Origin: Siderastrea radians
Taxonomy: Eukaryota > Cnidaria > Anthozoa > Scleractinia > Rhizangiidae
Direction: 5' to 3'
Assembly: GCA_964017195.1 (NCBI GenBank)
Contig: OZ024890.1
Coordinates: forward strand, 22,133,201-22,197,200
DNA: 64,000 nt
Part shown: positions 1-12,424 of the stretch, one piece after another
Position numbering within the stretch: position 1 is the first letter of the stretch
Layout: each line of letters begins with the position of its first letter
The notes under the pieces: generated by a model
What the model saw: only the letters and a program-made list of their open reading frames with translations
Told to the model about the DNA's origin: nothing
Databases searched by the model: none
Made by a program: the position numbers and the translations under genes

Positions 1-433
1 ATGCCTCGTTTTTTAAAGCATTGAGAGATATGTAAATAAGTGGCTGGGTATTCTAAAATCGCTCCAGACTTTTAAAAACATTTCTTATTTTGTGCGGGAT
101 TACTGATATCAAAACTGTGTGTAAAACAAATACATTCCATTTGGCCATGCATGTGTACTGTGAAAATGCACAGGGGACATTAAAACGTAACAACAATATC
201 AGTCATGCTACTTGCTTGCAGCCTGTAGCTACTTCCTTTTTCTCACCACATTTTGACGTCATCTGTGTGTTATCAGAGTACATACGCACAGCCAAATGGA
301 ATCTATTTGTTAAATTTAACATACCTTGTCACAGTAAACAATGTCATAAATTCAATTGAGTGATTGATTGGTTGATTGATTGATTTTTGTTGATCAGGAG
401 AACTGTAAAAGTTGTTTTGATGTATCTTGACAG

Positions 434-3400
434 ATTGCTGTGGGCTTCATCTTCCTTCTTCCAATTCGTCTGCTGGTGGGGATTTCTCTGTTCCTCTTAG
501 CTGGGATTTGGTGTTTTGTCATTACTGTGGGATGGAATCCACCAGACGTGAGGACTCCATTAACACCATGGAGGAGGTAACTAGACTAAATAGTTTTAAT
601 AGTTTAAATAGTTTTCCTTTCATGTACCTAAAATAATATCATATATTTCAATTTGATTTGATTTAAGTAAATTTTTTTCAGGAGAATTAAAGTTTTTCTT
701 CCATTCATCATCCGATCACTGCTGTTTGCCTTAGGATTTCACAAGATAAAGATAAAAGGCAAACTGGCTTCACCGTCAGAAGCTCCACTGACAGTTATTG
801 CACCTCATTCATCATTTCTGGATATATTGCTACTGTGCGAATATGGCTCTGCACCGTCTGGAGTTTCAAAAATGGAAAATCTGAGGAGCCCTGTCCTTGG
901 ACGTAAGTGAGGAGACTGTAACAGGCGTTATAGAGGATGCTGAACTAGCTAAAAGTAATTGTAAAAGACTTGAGACACTTGCTATATTTCTGGCCTGGTG
1001 ACTTCTGACATTCTCATAGTTAATACACATTACCCCCTCCTACCCTATCAATGTTCTTATGGAGTTAGTAATCACATTCAAAGCAACATGCAACAACATT
1101 GAAGGTGGGGGGGGGGGGGGTCAGAATAGTTGTTAAGTTTTCCATTTGTTTTCAAGAGTGTGTCTTAAGAAGGAAATCCAATTTTTTTGGAGAGTGTCTC
1201 AACAATTTTGCAATTGCTTGTAGCTTGCAGAAGCATTCTCTAGCCCAGAAGGTACCCATGAGAAAGTGCATCATGCATGGTGCTATATTTCTAGGAGACT
1301 TGGCGGAGACTCTTGCTTGTTTAAAAAAATACGATGTTTTGTTTGGCTGTTTACTGCAACAAAACTAAGAACTGCGAACCACAGGATTTCTGCAGTAAAA
1401 ATTCCAGTACCCCAGAGTCTCTTAGGACTGGCGACCACCCACTTATCAAGAAGCCTGAGGACTCTAGGTCTTGGTAATGAGATTGCCGGTAATCCATTCC
1501 ACACCTCCAAATCATGTATATAACATGCTAAGAGAGGACTGTTCTCCAAACATCATGGAAAAATGGCTAAGTTACAAAAAACCAAACACACACCATTTCA
1601 GTCTATACTTTCCTGGTAAGGGTGTGCCCAATTTGGTTTTTATCGAAAAGATCCACTTTGGAGAATTTCCAGCAAAGTTGCACGTATCTCTCAGCAAGCA
1701 AACACCATGCTGTTGATGTATGACTAATATCAACCGCTTATGCAAATTTGTGTCGGTTTTCATAACGTCACATCCTTAGCTGAACAATGAATTTAAACAG
1801 GCAGAATAGTCAACAAAAACCTTTTCCAGCCAAAAGTTTTCCAAAAATTTTCCAAGAATTTTCCTTTCCAGAATTAATTCCTTGCTTGCACGAAAACAGG
1901 CATGACATTTTTGTAAGGGAGGTGAACTGCTCACGGGTACCAGCCAGTTTTATGTATTAAGTGTCACTGATGCTCTATTTATCATCTTTAATAATCAAGC
2001 CTGGTTATTTCTTGCCTTTAAGCATTTTTTCAGTCGCTTGAAGTGATAGGTGTTTCCCGAGACAACACAAAATCTAGACAAGCAGCTGTTAAGGAACTAC
2101 AGTACAGAGCGATTACAACTAAAGGACAGTGGCCACATGTCTGCATCTTTCCTGAAGGTATGCTATTGTTATTGTTTTATTAAATGACTTGTATTTATTT
2201 GGCATTGCCTATTTAAACAATAGAGTTCTTCTATCGAAGGCACTATCGTGTGATAGGTTGCCCAAGGAAATTTAATGTTCGCAACAAATATTAGCCCGAG
2301 AACATAGTTTGAGGGCTATATGAAGTTTGAACATCAAATTTCTGAGGGAACCTATCACACACATAGGGCCTGAGACAAAAGGACTCTATTGTTTTAATTT
2401 TACAACGCTAAATTTTAAGCGAAAATTGCCAAAAAGGGGCACTATATGCACTGATAGGCACTTGCTGAGGAGAGACACTATCGCTTCACGTGATTGATTT
2501 TGACCAATGGGAGCCACAAAAATTTGGTGTTGTACTATAATTGTTATTGGAAATGGGTCAAACAAGTTTTTCCTCTTTATCTACTTGGATCTTCACAAGG
2601 TATCGCATAAAAGGTCTAAAAACTTGATCAGCTAGGCAAGTGACATATGACATAATGCTAACAATAAAAAACATTATGATAAATGAACATATAAATGAAA
2701 TTGGTACAGTTTGAAAGTCCTGCATTTTTGCCAAAGATGAACTTCTCTGTCAAAAGGTGACAAACATACAGCACATGGCAAAGTACAAGATACATGTCAA
2801 ACATATGACTGTCCATGTGACACACATGGTAATTATGATGTCAAACATACTTACGAACCATAATGACATATTAGTCTTCAATAACAACACGAATATGGTA
2901 ATTTTTGACAACACCTGATTGGTGTTTCTTTTTGGACATAAACAATGCAAACAAATATGACAAAGCATGTCCCTAAATAGATTTTAATACATCATTATAA
3001 ACTTTTGAAAAATGTGTTGTGCACAGCTGGATTGGATTACCCTAAGTGATCTAAGGCTGCTTCTCTTAGCTGCTTTATTCAAATTTTTCTTACATATATT
3101 TACCTGATTTTTACACAATATGTTAATAATTATGTAATTTTACCCGTTTTTTAATTTTATTTTTATTTCAAATGTATTGTAATGCGCATTCGAAAATGCC
3201 ACATTGATGTTTGCGCAATATAAGACTCATTAAAGTTTAAGTTAAGTTTCTAAATAAATGCCTTGAGGGCGTCTATTAAATTTTCAGGATTTTCTGGGGG
3301 CATTTATTAGAGACAGGCATTTATCATGTTTTCCCAAACAAGTATTCAGAAACATAGGTTCAACTTTTCTTTAATTCAAAGGCTGCTATACAGAGTGGGT

Positions 3401-6400
3401 ATATACCGTGTAGTCCATTACAGGATTATCCCCTGCCACCCCCCCCCCCCCCACCACACACACACACATTTTGTTTAAGGATGACATCTTTGCAAAGGAA
3501 ATGTAAGCAAAATAAGTATGAAAGCAATTATGTATGTTTACAATTAATAATTTGTGTACACTCCATGGTCCCACAGCTTAGAATTTAGGGTATTCAAATT
3601 GTTATACTAACACATTTTTTTATGAACATTAATATATGAAATTCATATATTTGAACTGCGGATAAAGATAGAATATTATTGTATGTAGATCATCGCAGTG
3701 AAGGTGTTTCAACCTAAGCAGTTGAAAAGAAGAAACCTGAAAAAATTCAGGCTTGAATGGGAATCGAACCCATGACCTCTGCGAATACGGGTGCAGGCGC
3801 TCTAACCAACTGAGCTGTCAAGTCAACTGGGAGCTGGTCCAAATGTCAAAGATAGTTTGCGTTCACAATGCCGAAGGCTTGCCTTTAAATTAAAAGTCAT
3901 CACAGAAGCAGAGGCTGTAGAAAATAACTTGCGAAAATCTTCAACATGGATGAGACCCCGATGCAGTTCGAGCTACCTTCATCGCCACTACTATTACAAA
4001 AGTCATTAACCAAACTTCAGTATATACATTTGCTCGGCTTATATGTGAATAAATACCAATTTCCTAATGTTGGAGAAAGTTTTGTTTAGTAAAAACTCTC
4101 GGCTATAAGCCGAACCCCCTTCTCTGGCCTAAATTTTACCTAAATTTGGCTTGACTTTGTGTAAAAATCGCTCGGCTTATAGGCGAATAAATACGGTATT
4201 TGAACTGCGGATAAAGATAGAATTGTATGTAGATCATCGCAGTGAAGGTGTTTCAACCCTTCACTGCACTGTGAAACACCTTCACTGCGATGATCTACAT
4301 ACAATTCTATCTTTATCCGCAGTTCAAATATATGAATTTCATATATTAATGTTCATTTATTCTCCATCTACGGGATAAATACAAACTCTCAATTGACCAG
4401 CTCCCAGTTGGCTTGATAGCTCAGTTGGTTAGAGTGCCTGCACCGGTATTCGCGCAGAGGTCATGGGTTCGATTCCCGTTCAAGCCTGAATTTTTTCAGG
4501 TTTCTTCTTTTCAACCGCTTAGGTTGAAACACCTTCACTGCGATGATCTACATACAATTCGACATTTTTTTATATATATATCTTATTAGACGGTTTAGTG
4601 TGTAGTATCGTGGGATATTTTTACGAGTCGTGCCGTATTTTGGCGAGCCCGTAGGGCGAGTCAAAATACAAGAGACGAGTAAAAATATCCCACGATACTA
4701 CACACTAAACCGTCTAATAAGGGATTTATCATTCAACTTAGCTACAAAATGGAAAAGTGGTTTATAAACTATCTGAGTTGCGTGACAAACTAACGTGACT
4801 TCTGAGCAGCGAGTGAGCGCGCCAGCGGGGTCAGGTTTCGCGCCCTTGACGTGAGGTTTGTTGTTGATTGGTCAAAAACGAAAACTTGTCAAACCTGTCA
4901 ATCGAGCGAAGCGTCGGGATTTTAGTTCAAACTTGCAAGGAAAACGAAGATGGAACAAGGCAAAACTGAATTATTTTCGGGTTTACAGTTAGATGAACAA
5001 CAATGTTCTTGGTCACCGAGTAAAACTACGAAAAAAAAGAACTCGACAGAACAAACAGAACTCGAAAGTCAAGTCAAACAAAGTTAAACAGCACTTCAAG
5101 CTCAGTCATCTTCGTCCGAATCACTAACCACGGGTCGTTTTGGAAGAGATAGCGGTGGAGATTTCTGACTGACAACAATTGTGCATTTGTTGAAGACAGC
5201 TCCTGAGGAAAGATGGGTTCCGTTTCCTGACTTTGACAAACAAATGACATAAAAGATTGTTAAGTTCCTCGGCGGGAATTTCTTCAATGGCCCTTGTTTC
5301 TTTAACGGACTTGAGGTCAGTTTTTGTCTTTTCTGTTGTATTTTAGTACGTTTCGATTTTCTTCAATAAATAAAGAAATTTCACTGTCGTCTAGGTCATT
5401 GCTTGTCTCTTAAGGATCTCGTTTTCGTTAAAAACCTCAAAATTTGGTAAGCATTCATTGTTTTCTTCCGGAAAACGACCGTTTCGGCCATTTTTTCATC
5501 GTTCACCTTGTAAGCCTAATACCTGACGTGGCATTTGTAGAAAACCTGTCAAACCGGTCTTCTGGAGTACAAATACCGTGGGATATTTGTACTCGTTTTG
5601 GGTGTTATTTGTACTCTACTGAATGCAGTTGAATAATAATGCATTTTATTTTAAGGTACTTGTACAAACAGGAAGAGCTTGATATCATTTAAACGTGGTG
5701 AGTTCTAAACTTTTAATTTGTTTATAACCTTTTACTGTTAATTTTGTGGTGTGCATAGTTTTTTATACATCGTGTATTAAATAACTGATACAACATATTA
5801 TATGATTTTTATTTATTTTGGGCATGCAGCTCTACAATTTGTTCAGGGTGCTTGTGTATAACTCTATGAAAGGGACCAGACGAATGTAGCCTCATAGCAA
5901 GGGTCTGAAAATTATATGGCGTGATGTGCACAAGCCATGGGTGCACCTAGTCTGTAGAACATCACACCATATTATTTACAAAAGCCCACTATTAACAATT
6001 CTTTGGTGTACCTCAACATTGCACCCTACCGTGCATGCTACATGTATGACTTGTGAAACGTACATATTTTGTTAAGTCAATCTTCTTTTGTTCTCATGCA
6101 GGGGCCTTCATTCCTGGGTGTCCTGTGCAACCAGTATGCCTGCGCTTTCCAGACCAACCAGTAAGTGCCTTTTAACAGTCATACTGTAGTACTGGCCTTA
6201 GCTTATAACATGAAAAGAGCTTTATCCAGTAAATAATGAACGTTTTATCCCAGTTGAGAACTAGCTTATAACACTCATTCCATAGGTTAACTTTATGGAG
6301 GTCCTCAGTCTCAATAAAGTACATGGATGCTTCATTTTTTTATGAATGTATTTGTATGAGTCTTAGCTGAGTGATTTGGTAACTTTTCTTACAAAAGTTT

Positions 6401-9400
6401 CTTGTTTCCTAGGATATATATTCTTGGACATGGGATGGCCCAGGAGGGTAAGTAACACTGTTAATAACTGCTAAGTGTATTTGGGAAAATCATACCAACC
6501 AGTTGCATAATAATGGAATTTTCAATTTTTGATTGATTGATGGTTTTATTATTTTGCTTTGTCAGGCTGGTATTGACATTATTACTACTATGCCAGCTGA
6601 ATAATGTAGCTGAAATAGAGGTGAGCATTAATAACACTGAAATTTGGGTTGCCTCTCAGAATTTACGTTAACTAAACCCAGGGGCATAGACAGGTTTCTC
6701 ATTGAAAGCCTATCATTTTGCAAAGCACTCAATCACTGAACTTACAAATTCAAAAAGTGTGACTGGTTTTCCATGGGATGGCCGGTTTGCTTTAAATAAA
6801 TATTATCTATTTTCTCCTTTCATAGTAGGGTCACCACACCCTAGGATCCCTGGCTATGACCCTGTAAACCTAATAAATAGGTAAAACCGGTTTTACAGTC
6901 AAATAGAATGATGTTACCTAAACAGACTGAATGTTACATGTGAGTTTGTTAGTAGTGCTTTTAAGTTAACGTAGCTAATACGAATGTAATGTAGCTAATA
7001 TGAAATAATGTACTTCTTATTACTGTAACAACAATTTAAAATTAACTGTCTTGCTTGCTGCTGAACACCAAAAAATAGACCCAGGTGTTTCCCTAGAAAT
7101 AAGAATCCCCCTTTCATAGGATAAGTATGCATGTCTTATTATAGAGTCTCAATTTCAAACATTGTTTTGTTTTGGTTTTGGCAGTTACTGTAGCATAACC
7201 CGGTAAAAAAACTACTTAGTGATCTTACTTACAATAGTCGTCACAATGTCATGGATGCAATCTTGTAGTTCGCCCTCATTTCATTAATTACTAATCCTTC
7301 CACTGTTTCAATGCCATGTCATTTGTTTGGAACTTACCCTATCAAGGCCTATAAAAAAAGTTACAAAGAAAACCAATGTTATTTTACAGCTGTTTTTCCT
7401 TCTGATTTACTAATTACAGTTTTTGCCTGTGTGGAATCCTACTGAAGAGGTAATAATTAAATAGTTGCCACTTTCTCAATGAATAATTGGTAAAAACAAA
7501 ACCAATTGTGAGTTGATTGAACTCATACGTTTTCCTATATACTTGATGCTAGTTGCATCTGCACATGTTTATTTAAAGTTCTTATTATTTCACTTTGTAC
7601 AGATCAGTAATTACTTAACGTTCTTGGTTCTATGACACTCGATTGAACTCACGCAGCATGGCCGGCTCACAAACAATTTCCAAATTATTCTAATTATCTC
7701 AAGAAAGAGCAGTTTTCATTTGGTATTGATTCTTGACAGTAATTTGCATCTTTTTTGGTTTTGCATTCTAATACAGTACTACACAATGTGATTGGTTAAA
7801 AAAATGTCCCTCTGTCTCAAGGAAATATAAGTTAAACCAAAGCAGTCGTGACTTGATCGCTGTGTTTTTCTGCACCAGGTGCCATGTACTTGTATTTGCT
7901 TCAAATTCTGATTGGTTCATTTTGTTGTTTGTGTTGGTTGTCTTTGGTCAGGGGGACTTAAGTTTTAGTTTTGTTTTTACAACATTCAATTTCAAACTGC
8001 TCAAAATAACACTCTGAAGTATCTCATTTGTTTCTGCAGGAAAAGGAGAATCCTAAACTCTATGCTGAGCATGTTCAACATTATATGTCAAGGTTGGTCG
8101 ATGAGAGTTTTTTTTGCAGCCCTCTGAATGTGAACTTATGATTTTTCTGCCTGCAGTCGATAATTTGTTGCTTTCACACTGGACTTAACTTTGTACCTGT
8201 CATGGTAGGAAAGCATGCCTTGCTCTTGCTGCTTCTACAAACCATTTAGAAAGGACTGTTTTAATTTTTCATCTCAATGCAACTTTGTTTCGTTGTTTTC
8301 AAGGAAAAGCTCACACACGTAGTCAAATGTGGTTAAAAGGACAGTTAAGATGTCAAAGCTTTTTCGGTAACCACGACCTTTGCGGGAAAAAAAATTCGAG
8401 ATTTAAGTCACGATTAGCGTCTCTACAGTACCTGCAAGTTCACTTATTTTGTTTTGCGCCTTCTTTTTACTTGCTTACTTAGTGAATGAGTAAATGATAT
8501 TGCATACTTACAATTAAATCATATGCGGCCTTTCTTTTGTGGACTGAGGAATGGTGGTAGATTAGGGGAAAAACCATCAGAACAAGGCAAATGCCAACAA
8601 GAAAGTTGATCATGCACGGACATTACGCATGGGTGATTGCCCATACATGGCGTTTAGACTACAAAAGAGATCCCACAAATGAAGAAGCATGACTTTTAAA
8701 ACATACATCAATATGGCTACCTGAACAACAAAGGGAAAACCAAACGTTTAGAGAGTACTATAATCAGATGTCCAGCAAAAACCGGTACTACGGACAGTAT
8801 CAAAGTTAAATCAGATATCATCTTGAGTCCAGAATTGGAACCTGCAATGAGCGTCAAAAGTGTTGCGACACTCCTATATTTTTGCCCCCCTCCCCTCCCC
8901 CAAACAATGTCGAAGTTGCTAGGAGGGAGCCAGCGTTTGTTGTACGGGCACAACATTGGATTAGGGGGGAGGTGGTTGTGTTAGGAAATCTTTTCCGACC
9001 AGGCAAAAGTGAAACAGAGTAAACTGTCAGTCCTTGTAGAAAATGGCTCAAGTACTTTTGTCGCTCATTGTGGCCTACATTGGTGGGAAGCTGAGGACTG
9101 CTCTAGCCAGGCACTGCACCACTCAAGCTGTAACTTCCCGATAAGTTGAAGACGCGTTCGAAAACAGTGTTCATTTTTCAGGTGTTTAAACATCCCTGTC
9201 ACTGGTCACTCATTTGAGGACACTCTTCTGATGGCCACAGCTACTAAGCACGGACTACCACCTGAAGCAGGAGTTATTGAGTTTAATAACACTGCGGGAA
9301 GACTAGGGTACGGAATTGAGAGACTGTTTTATTTGTGTATAACATAGTGTGATAAGTTAATATTTCCATGAAGGTGTACCTGCTTTTTGCAGAAGGGGGA

Positions 9401-10383
9401 GTTGGTCCAAGGGGCAAGATTTGGAAACCCCAATTGAGTACTCTAAGTGGCGTTGTGAGACAATGTATTTTTATTGTGACAAAATTAAAGTTGTCCAAAC
9501 AATTGCCCAGCGAGACACACCCTGCTCTGCTTTTCTGGGAAGCAATTGCTGTTCATTGTAAGAACTATTCTAAGCGTTGCCTTTTAAAATTACGCGTAAC
9601 TTCAACGTCGTTCCCAGGACTTTTTCCCTTTTTAAATTTAAAAAAGGGAAAACGTCCTGGGAACGAGGTTGGCGTAACTTCATTTTCTGCAACTTGTTTA
9701 ACAAAGATTTGTGCCATGAACACATTCAAGTACTCCTTCACCAACAAGAACAAGACAAGTTGCCTAGTCTCACACTCCTCAGAAACCTGTCCTGGCTTAA
9801 CAGTGTTGTAAGTCATCACAAATGCCAGCGTACGTGCATAAATAGACGCGTTGCCTGGCTAAACGGCCTTGCAAGTAGATGCATGTTAGGTGCAAATTGC
9901 ATCTAACACCGATTTTTTAAATGTATGTTTGATATCTTCCAGAATAAACTTAGATACTGCAAAGGAGCATCTTGAGAGATTTGCGCTTCTGGATTCAGAT
10001 AAAGACGGGAAGATTTCTTTGCAGGATTTTGCACTACATTACAAGTTACCCAACGCAACACCTGTAAAGGAGATCTTTTCAATTTTTGACAGGGTGAGGT
10101 TTTTAATGCTTTGTCGTTGTTGCCATATGACTAAACTGTAGTATGTGGTCCGAAGATCATTACTCTTTTGGGGATGGATTCACGAAACCCTCCCTGTGTT
10201 CTTATTAATTTAGAAACAGCTGTCTCCTGAAATGTGTCTGTAGGTCCTGACTGTGTGTGTGTTTCATGTACATGTATTTTGTAGGAAGCAACTGGCGCTA
10301 TTGACTTCCGGCAGTACTTGGTAGGGTCAGCATGTTTGGCCAGAGTAGCAGCTAAGAAAGAAGTGGTTGAAAGCGCATTGAAG
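434..10383 (+). CDS. LPCAT: Lysophosphatidylcholine acyltransferase 1/2-like gene, 12 exons, 5' end outside window
   Basis: LPCAT enzymes re-acylate lysophospholipids with acyl-CoA in the ER membrane and lipid droplets (Lands cycle). Exons read: 434-576, 682-902, 2023-2157, 5656-5697, 6102-6160, 6413-6447, 6566-6620, 7420-7449, 8040-8092, 9182-9307, 9943-10093, 10285-10383. All have GT-AG borders and joining phases. Exon 434 encodes a hydrophobic membrane segment. Exon 682 encodes APHSSFLD, the catalytic HX4D motif. The junction of exons 2023 and 5656 encodes FPEGTCTNR, the conserved FPEGT motif, and the next exon GAFIPG. Exon 9943 holds an EF-hand loop DSDKDGKISLQD, with Asp rather than Glu at position 12. 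Exon 10285 completes a second, degraded EF-hand. The acceptor at 2022 was chosen over the one at 2033 because only it keeps phase and matches family length. The start codon lies upstream of the window. The usual C-terminal EF-like segment was not found. The segment around TWDGPGG resembles LPCAT1 more than LPCAT2. Confidence 0.93.
577..681 (+). other. Short LPCAT intron
   Basis: This 105-base GT-AG intron separates the membrane-segment exon from the HX4D exon. It is AT-rich and carries no other feature. It interrupts an arginine codon (phase 2), which fixes the reading frame of both neighbours. Confidence 0.85.
2214..2395. mobile_element. Small inverted-repeat element (MITE) in an LPCAT intron
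   Basis: The two ends are inverted copies of each other: AACAATAGAGT at the left and ACTCTATTGTT at the right, followed inward by a second matching pair (GTGTGATAGGTT and AACCTATCACAC). The element is about 180 bases and has no coding capacity. It is called a non-autonomous DNA transposon from the inverted ends alone; the family and target duplication are not determined. Confidence 0.5.
3626..3841 (-). mobile_element. tRNA-derived SINE, copy 1
   Basis: On the minus strand this starts with a tRNA-like head containing an A box (AGCTCAGTTGGTTAGAG) and a B box (GGTTCGATTCC). Acceptor-stem halves GGCTTGA-like and TCAAGCC can pair. A hairpin CCTGAATTTTTTCAGG follows, then a tail ending in a Tyr-free AT-rich stretch with ATTTGAACT-type sequence. 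Two further copies in the window share the body, so this is a repeat family and not a tRNA gene. Confidence 0.75.
4197..4362. repeat. Head-to-head SINE tail fragments forming a palindrome
   Basis: The tail part of the SINE is present first in minus orientation (about 4197-4262) and directly after in plus orientation (about 4258-4362). The two halves are near-perfect reverse complements over about 60 bases and should fold into a hairpin. This is probably the product of nested insertion or an inverted duplication. Confidence 0.7.
4398..4561 (+). mobile_element. tRNA-derived SINE, copy 2 (tail-truncated)
   Basis: The same tRNA-like head as copy 1 lies on the plus strand, preceded by the shared leader GACCAGCTCCCAGTTGG. 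It is followed by the hairpin CCTGAATTTTTTCAGG and the stretch CTTCACTGCGATGATCTAC. The tail stops near 4561, where unrelated AT-rich DNA begins. A and B boxes are intact, so polymerase III entry is possible in principle. Confidence 0.75.
4583..4723. mobile_element. Foldback MITE, about 140 bases
   Basis: The left end ATTAGACGGTTTAGTGTG and the right end CACACTAAACCGTCTAAT are perfect reverse complements. The match continues for about 45 bases inward (GTAGTATCGTGGGATATTTTTAC and its partner). The loop is short. This is a typical palindromic non-autonomous element sitting in the large LPCAT intron. Confidence 0.65.
4716..5632. mobile_element. Possible longer non-autonomous DNA transposon, about 0.9 kb
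   Basis: The left end TTATCATTCAACT and the right end AGTTGAATAATAA are inverted, with one mismatch. GTGGGATATTT-type sequence recurs near the right end and in the neighbouring foldback element, so the two may belong to one composite. No transposase can be read inside; the longest minus-strand open frame (61 codons) has no recognisable domain. The boundaries are uncertain. Confidence 0.35.
9604..9671. mobile_element. Tiny MITE, 68 bases, with a 10-base target duplication
   Basis: The element is almost one perfect hairpin: AACGTCGTTCCCAGGAC at the left and GTCCTGGGAACGAGGTT at the right, joined by an A/T-rich centre. The flanks are the direct repeat GCGTAACTTC (9594-9603 and 9672-9681). A 9-10 base duplication fits Mutator-like insertion, but the family is inferred. 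Confidence 0.65.
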
Positions 10384-10836
10384 GTACAGAGACGTTATTA
10401 AAGGCACCCAGCGGATCGTTCTGGCGGATTATCCGTTCGGAAGGTCCTAACCACCTCAGAAATTGGGATTTAATTGAGATGAAAACTATAGTATTCTTTG
10501 ACAGGGGAGCAAACTTGTCGTTTTGAACGCGGAAAATGCAGCTAGCATTGTCAAAAAGCTAACAGCAGCTCGGAAATTAGGGAATTAAGATTCTTTTCCC
10601 AAAATTTCATCCACTTAAATTTTCAGTTAAAGAATCTGATCAACCTGTGATAGCTTGCACAAATACCCTTTAAACGGCCTGAAATAATTTGGGAAAACAG
10701 AAAACGGCATTCTAAGTACTTTACTTAAATTTCGTCGTTATGTCCCCCTGACGTTGTGGGTGGATGTACAGCTTTGCTTGCTTGCACTGAACTCCTACCT
10801 TTCAGCCCTTTAAGCCTTAACACCTCCTCAGAGAGC

Positions 10837-10984
10837 CAGAGGCAGATAGTGGGGCGAGAGAAAGTGGGAACGGGCAAAAAAAAAAAAAAGTGGGTGAAGA
10901 AAAGTCGTTTTGCCCTTGACTTTTCTTAGCCCACTGTTTTTTTCGCCCGTTCCGACTTTCCCTTGCCCCACTATCTGCCCCTGG
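10837..10984. mobile_element. Inverted-repeat MITE downstream of the last firm LPCAT exon
   Basis: The left arm GGCAGATAGTGGGGC and the right arm GCCCCACTATCTGCC are exact reverse complements. The pairing extends to AACGGGC / GCCCGTT, with an A-run and a T-run between. It has no coding capacity. Confidence 0.6.
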
Positions 10985-11097
10985 GTCACCAAGGATGGCC
11001 CTAACAGTGATGAAAAAGAACTTTTTCTTTACATCATCGCTACTTGTTCAAACATTCAAGTGATTAGAATAAAGGAAATGGTCATCAAGGATAAGCT

Positions 11098-11253
11098 ACC
11101 TAGCCTGCGCGCAGACGACTGCTATTTCTTTGCTTCAAGCTATAAGCTGCCTTGTTATTTAGACAAATTCTCCTTACCTAGCCTGCGCGCAGACGACTGC
11201 TATTTCTTTGCTTCAAGCTATAAGCTGCCTTGTTATTTAGACAAATTCTCCTT
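11098..11253. repeat. Two perfect 78-base tandem copies
   Basis: A 78-base unit beginning ACCTAGCCTGCGCGCAGACG occurs twice head to tail (11098 and 11176) with no difference seen, so the duplication is recent or an assembly artefact. It is noncoding. Confidence 0.8.
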
Positions 11254-11888
11254 ACTAGTTCCATGAGAAATGTATGGAGAACGGTTAGGAGAATAATGCA
11301 TTTTCATATCAGGGCTTTAAGCCAAAAGGGTTAATGTTCCTAAACCCGTATTTCCATGCCACTAACCTTTAAAATCACGAAATGCTTATGTCCCAGTTTG
11401 GTGGTTATGGATTGCATCGAAACCTTCTTTTGGGTATAAAAAAATATGCGATATTCTGGAAAATTCGAACCTGGGTTGAACGCATAATTTCGAACTGGGC
11501 GTGCGTTTCAAAACTTTTCGGTTGATTTTGGGCACGATAATGCACCCTGTATCATGTAAATAAGGAAGTTTCTAAGCATCAAACTTTCCTATAAGTTATA
11601 TATTTCTTACCTTGAAGACGTGTCAAAATAACAGCATTGTAGAATGAGTGGATCATATTTTTATAAATGGATTTTCAGGAGCAAAATGTTTTTGTGGCTT
11701 TCGAGAAATGCGCCCTTGGGTCCTGTTATAAATGTAACATTAGGCTAAGGGTATTTAATGAGTTTTATGTCTCTGACTCTAAACGAAGTCCTCACAATTT
11801 ATTGTTCTAGAGTGTCCCTATCCATGTATGCACATATCATTTTAGCTTATGGTGCATAATCATTGAAAATGCGTGTCAGGTTTTGCAG

Positions 11889-11993
11889 GAATACAGCAAG
11901 CCAAATCAAAACTTTGTTCCTGACGGCAAAGTAAAAGACATTGTGGGGAGCATTTTACAGACCATTGATGACAGAAACTATGACAACCATAAC
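11889..11993 (+). CDS. Candidate additional 3' exon, possibly of the LPCAT gene
   Basis: A 105-base open segment (35 codons, starting EYSKPNQNF) lies between a polypyrimidine-AG acceptor ending at 11888 and a GTGAGA donor at 11994. It has phase 0 on both sides, which fits the phase-0 end of the LPCAT exon at 10383. Its sequence does not resemble the C-terminal part of vertebrate LPCAT1 or LPCAT2. It may be a lineage-specific C-terminal exon, an exon of another transcript, or chance. No following exon could be fixed, because a long trinucleotide repeat begins 170 bases downstream. Confidence 0.35.
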
Positions 11994-12172
11994 GTGAGAA
12001 GTAGAAATGGTAGGATAGCAATAAAATTACTCCTTCAATTGTAGAGTTTATTAATCTTTGAGTCACGAGAGGCATTTCCAACTTTTAAAACTGTCGATAA
12101 TAAAATCTTCAAGTGTGACCATGCAATTGAAAGCTATTGAGGAGTACTTTCATATTTGGAGCAGAGAGGCAA

Positions 12173-12205
12173 TAGTGATGATGATGATGATGATGATTCT
12201 GATTC

Positions 12206-12243
<38 letters not shown>

Positions 12244-12351
12244 TTGATGATGATGATGTTGATGATGATGGTGGCGGTGGTGTTGGTGGTGGTGGTGGTG
12301 GTGATAATGATGATGATGGTGGTGTTGGTGGTGGTGGTGGTGGTGGTGGTG

Positions 12352-12422
<71 letters not shown>

Positions 12423-12424
12423 AG
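12173..12424. repeat. Long GAT/GGT trinucleotide microsatellite
   Basis: About 250 bases are almost entirely (GAT)n with interspersed GGT and GTT triplets. It produces artefactual open frames in every phase (poly-Asp, poly-Met, poly-His), none of which is a gene. It lies where the 3' end of the LPCAT gene would be expected. Confidence 0.95.

Noticed and set aside
3762..3834. Possible tRNA gene (minus strand), and its counterpart near 4415
   Set aside because: A and B boxes and acceptor pairing are present, but the sequence continues into a shared SINE body repeated three times in the window.
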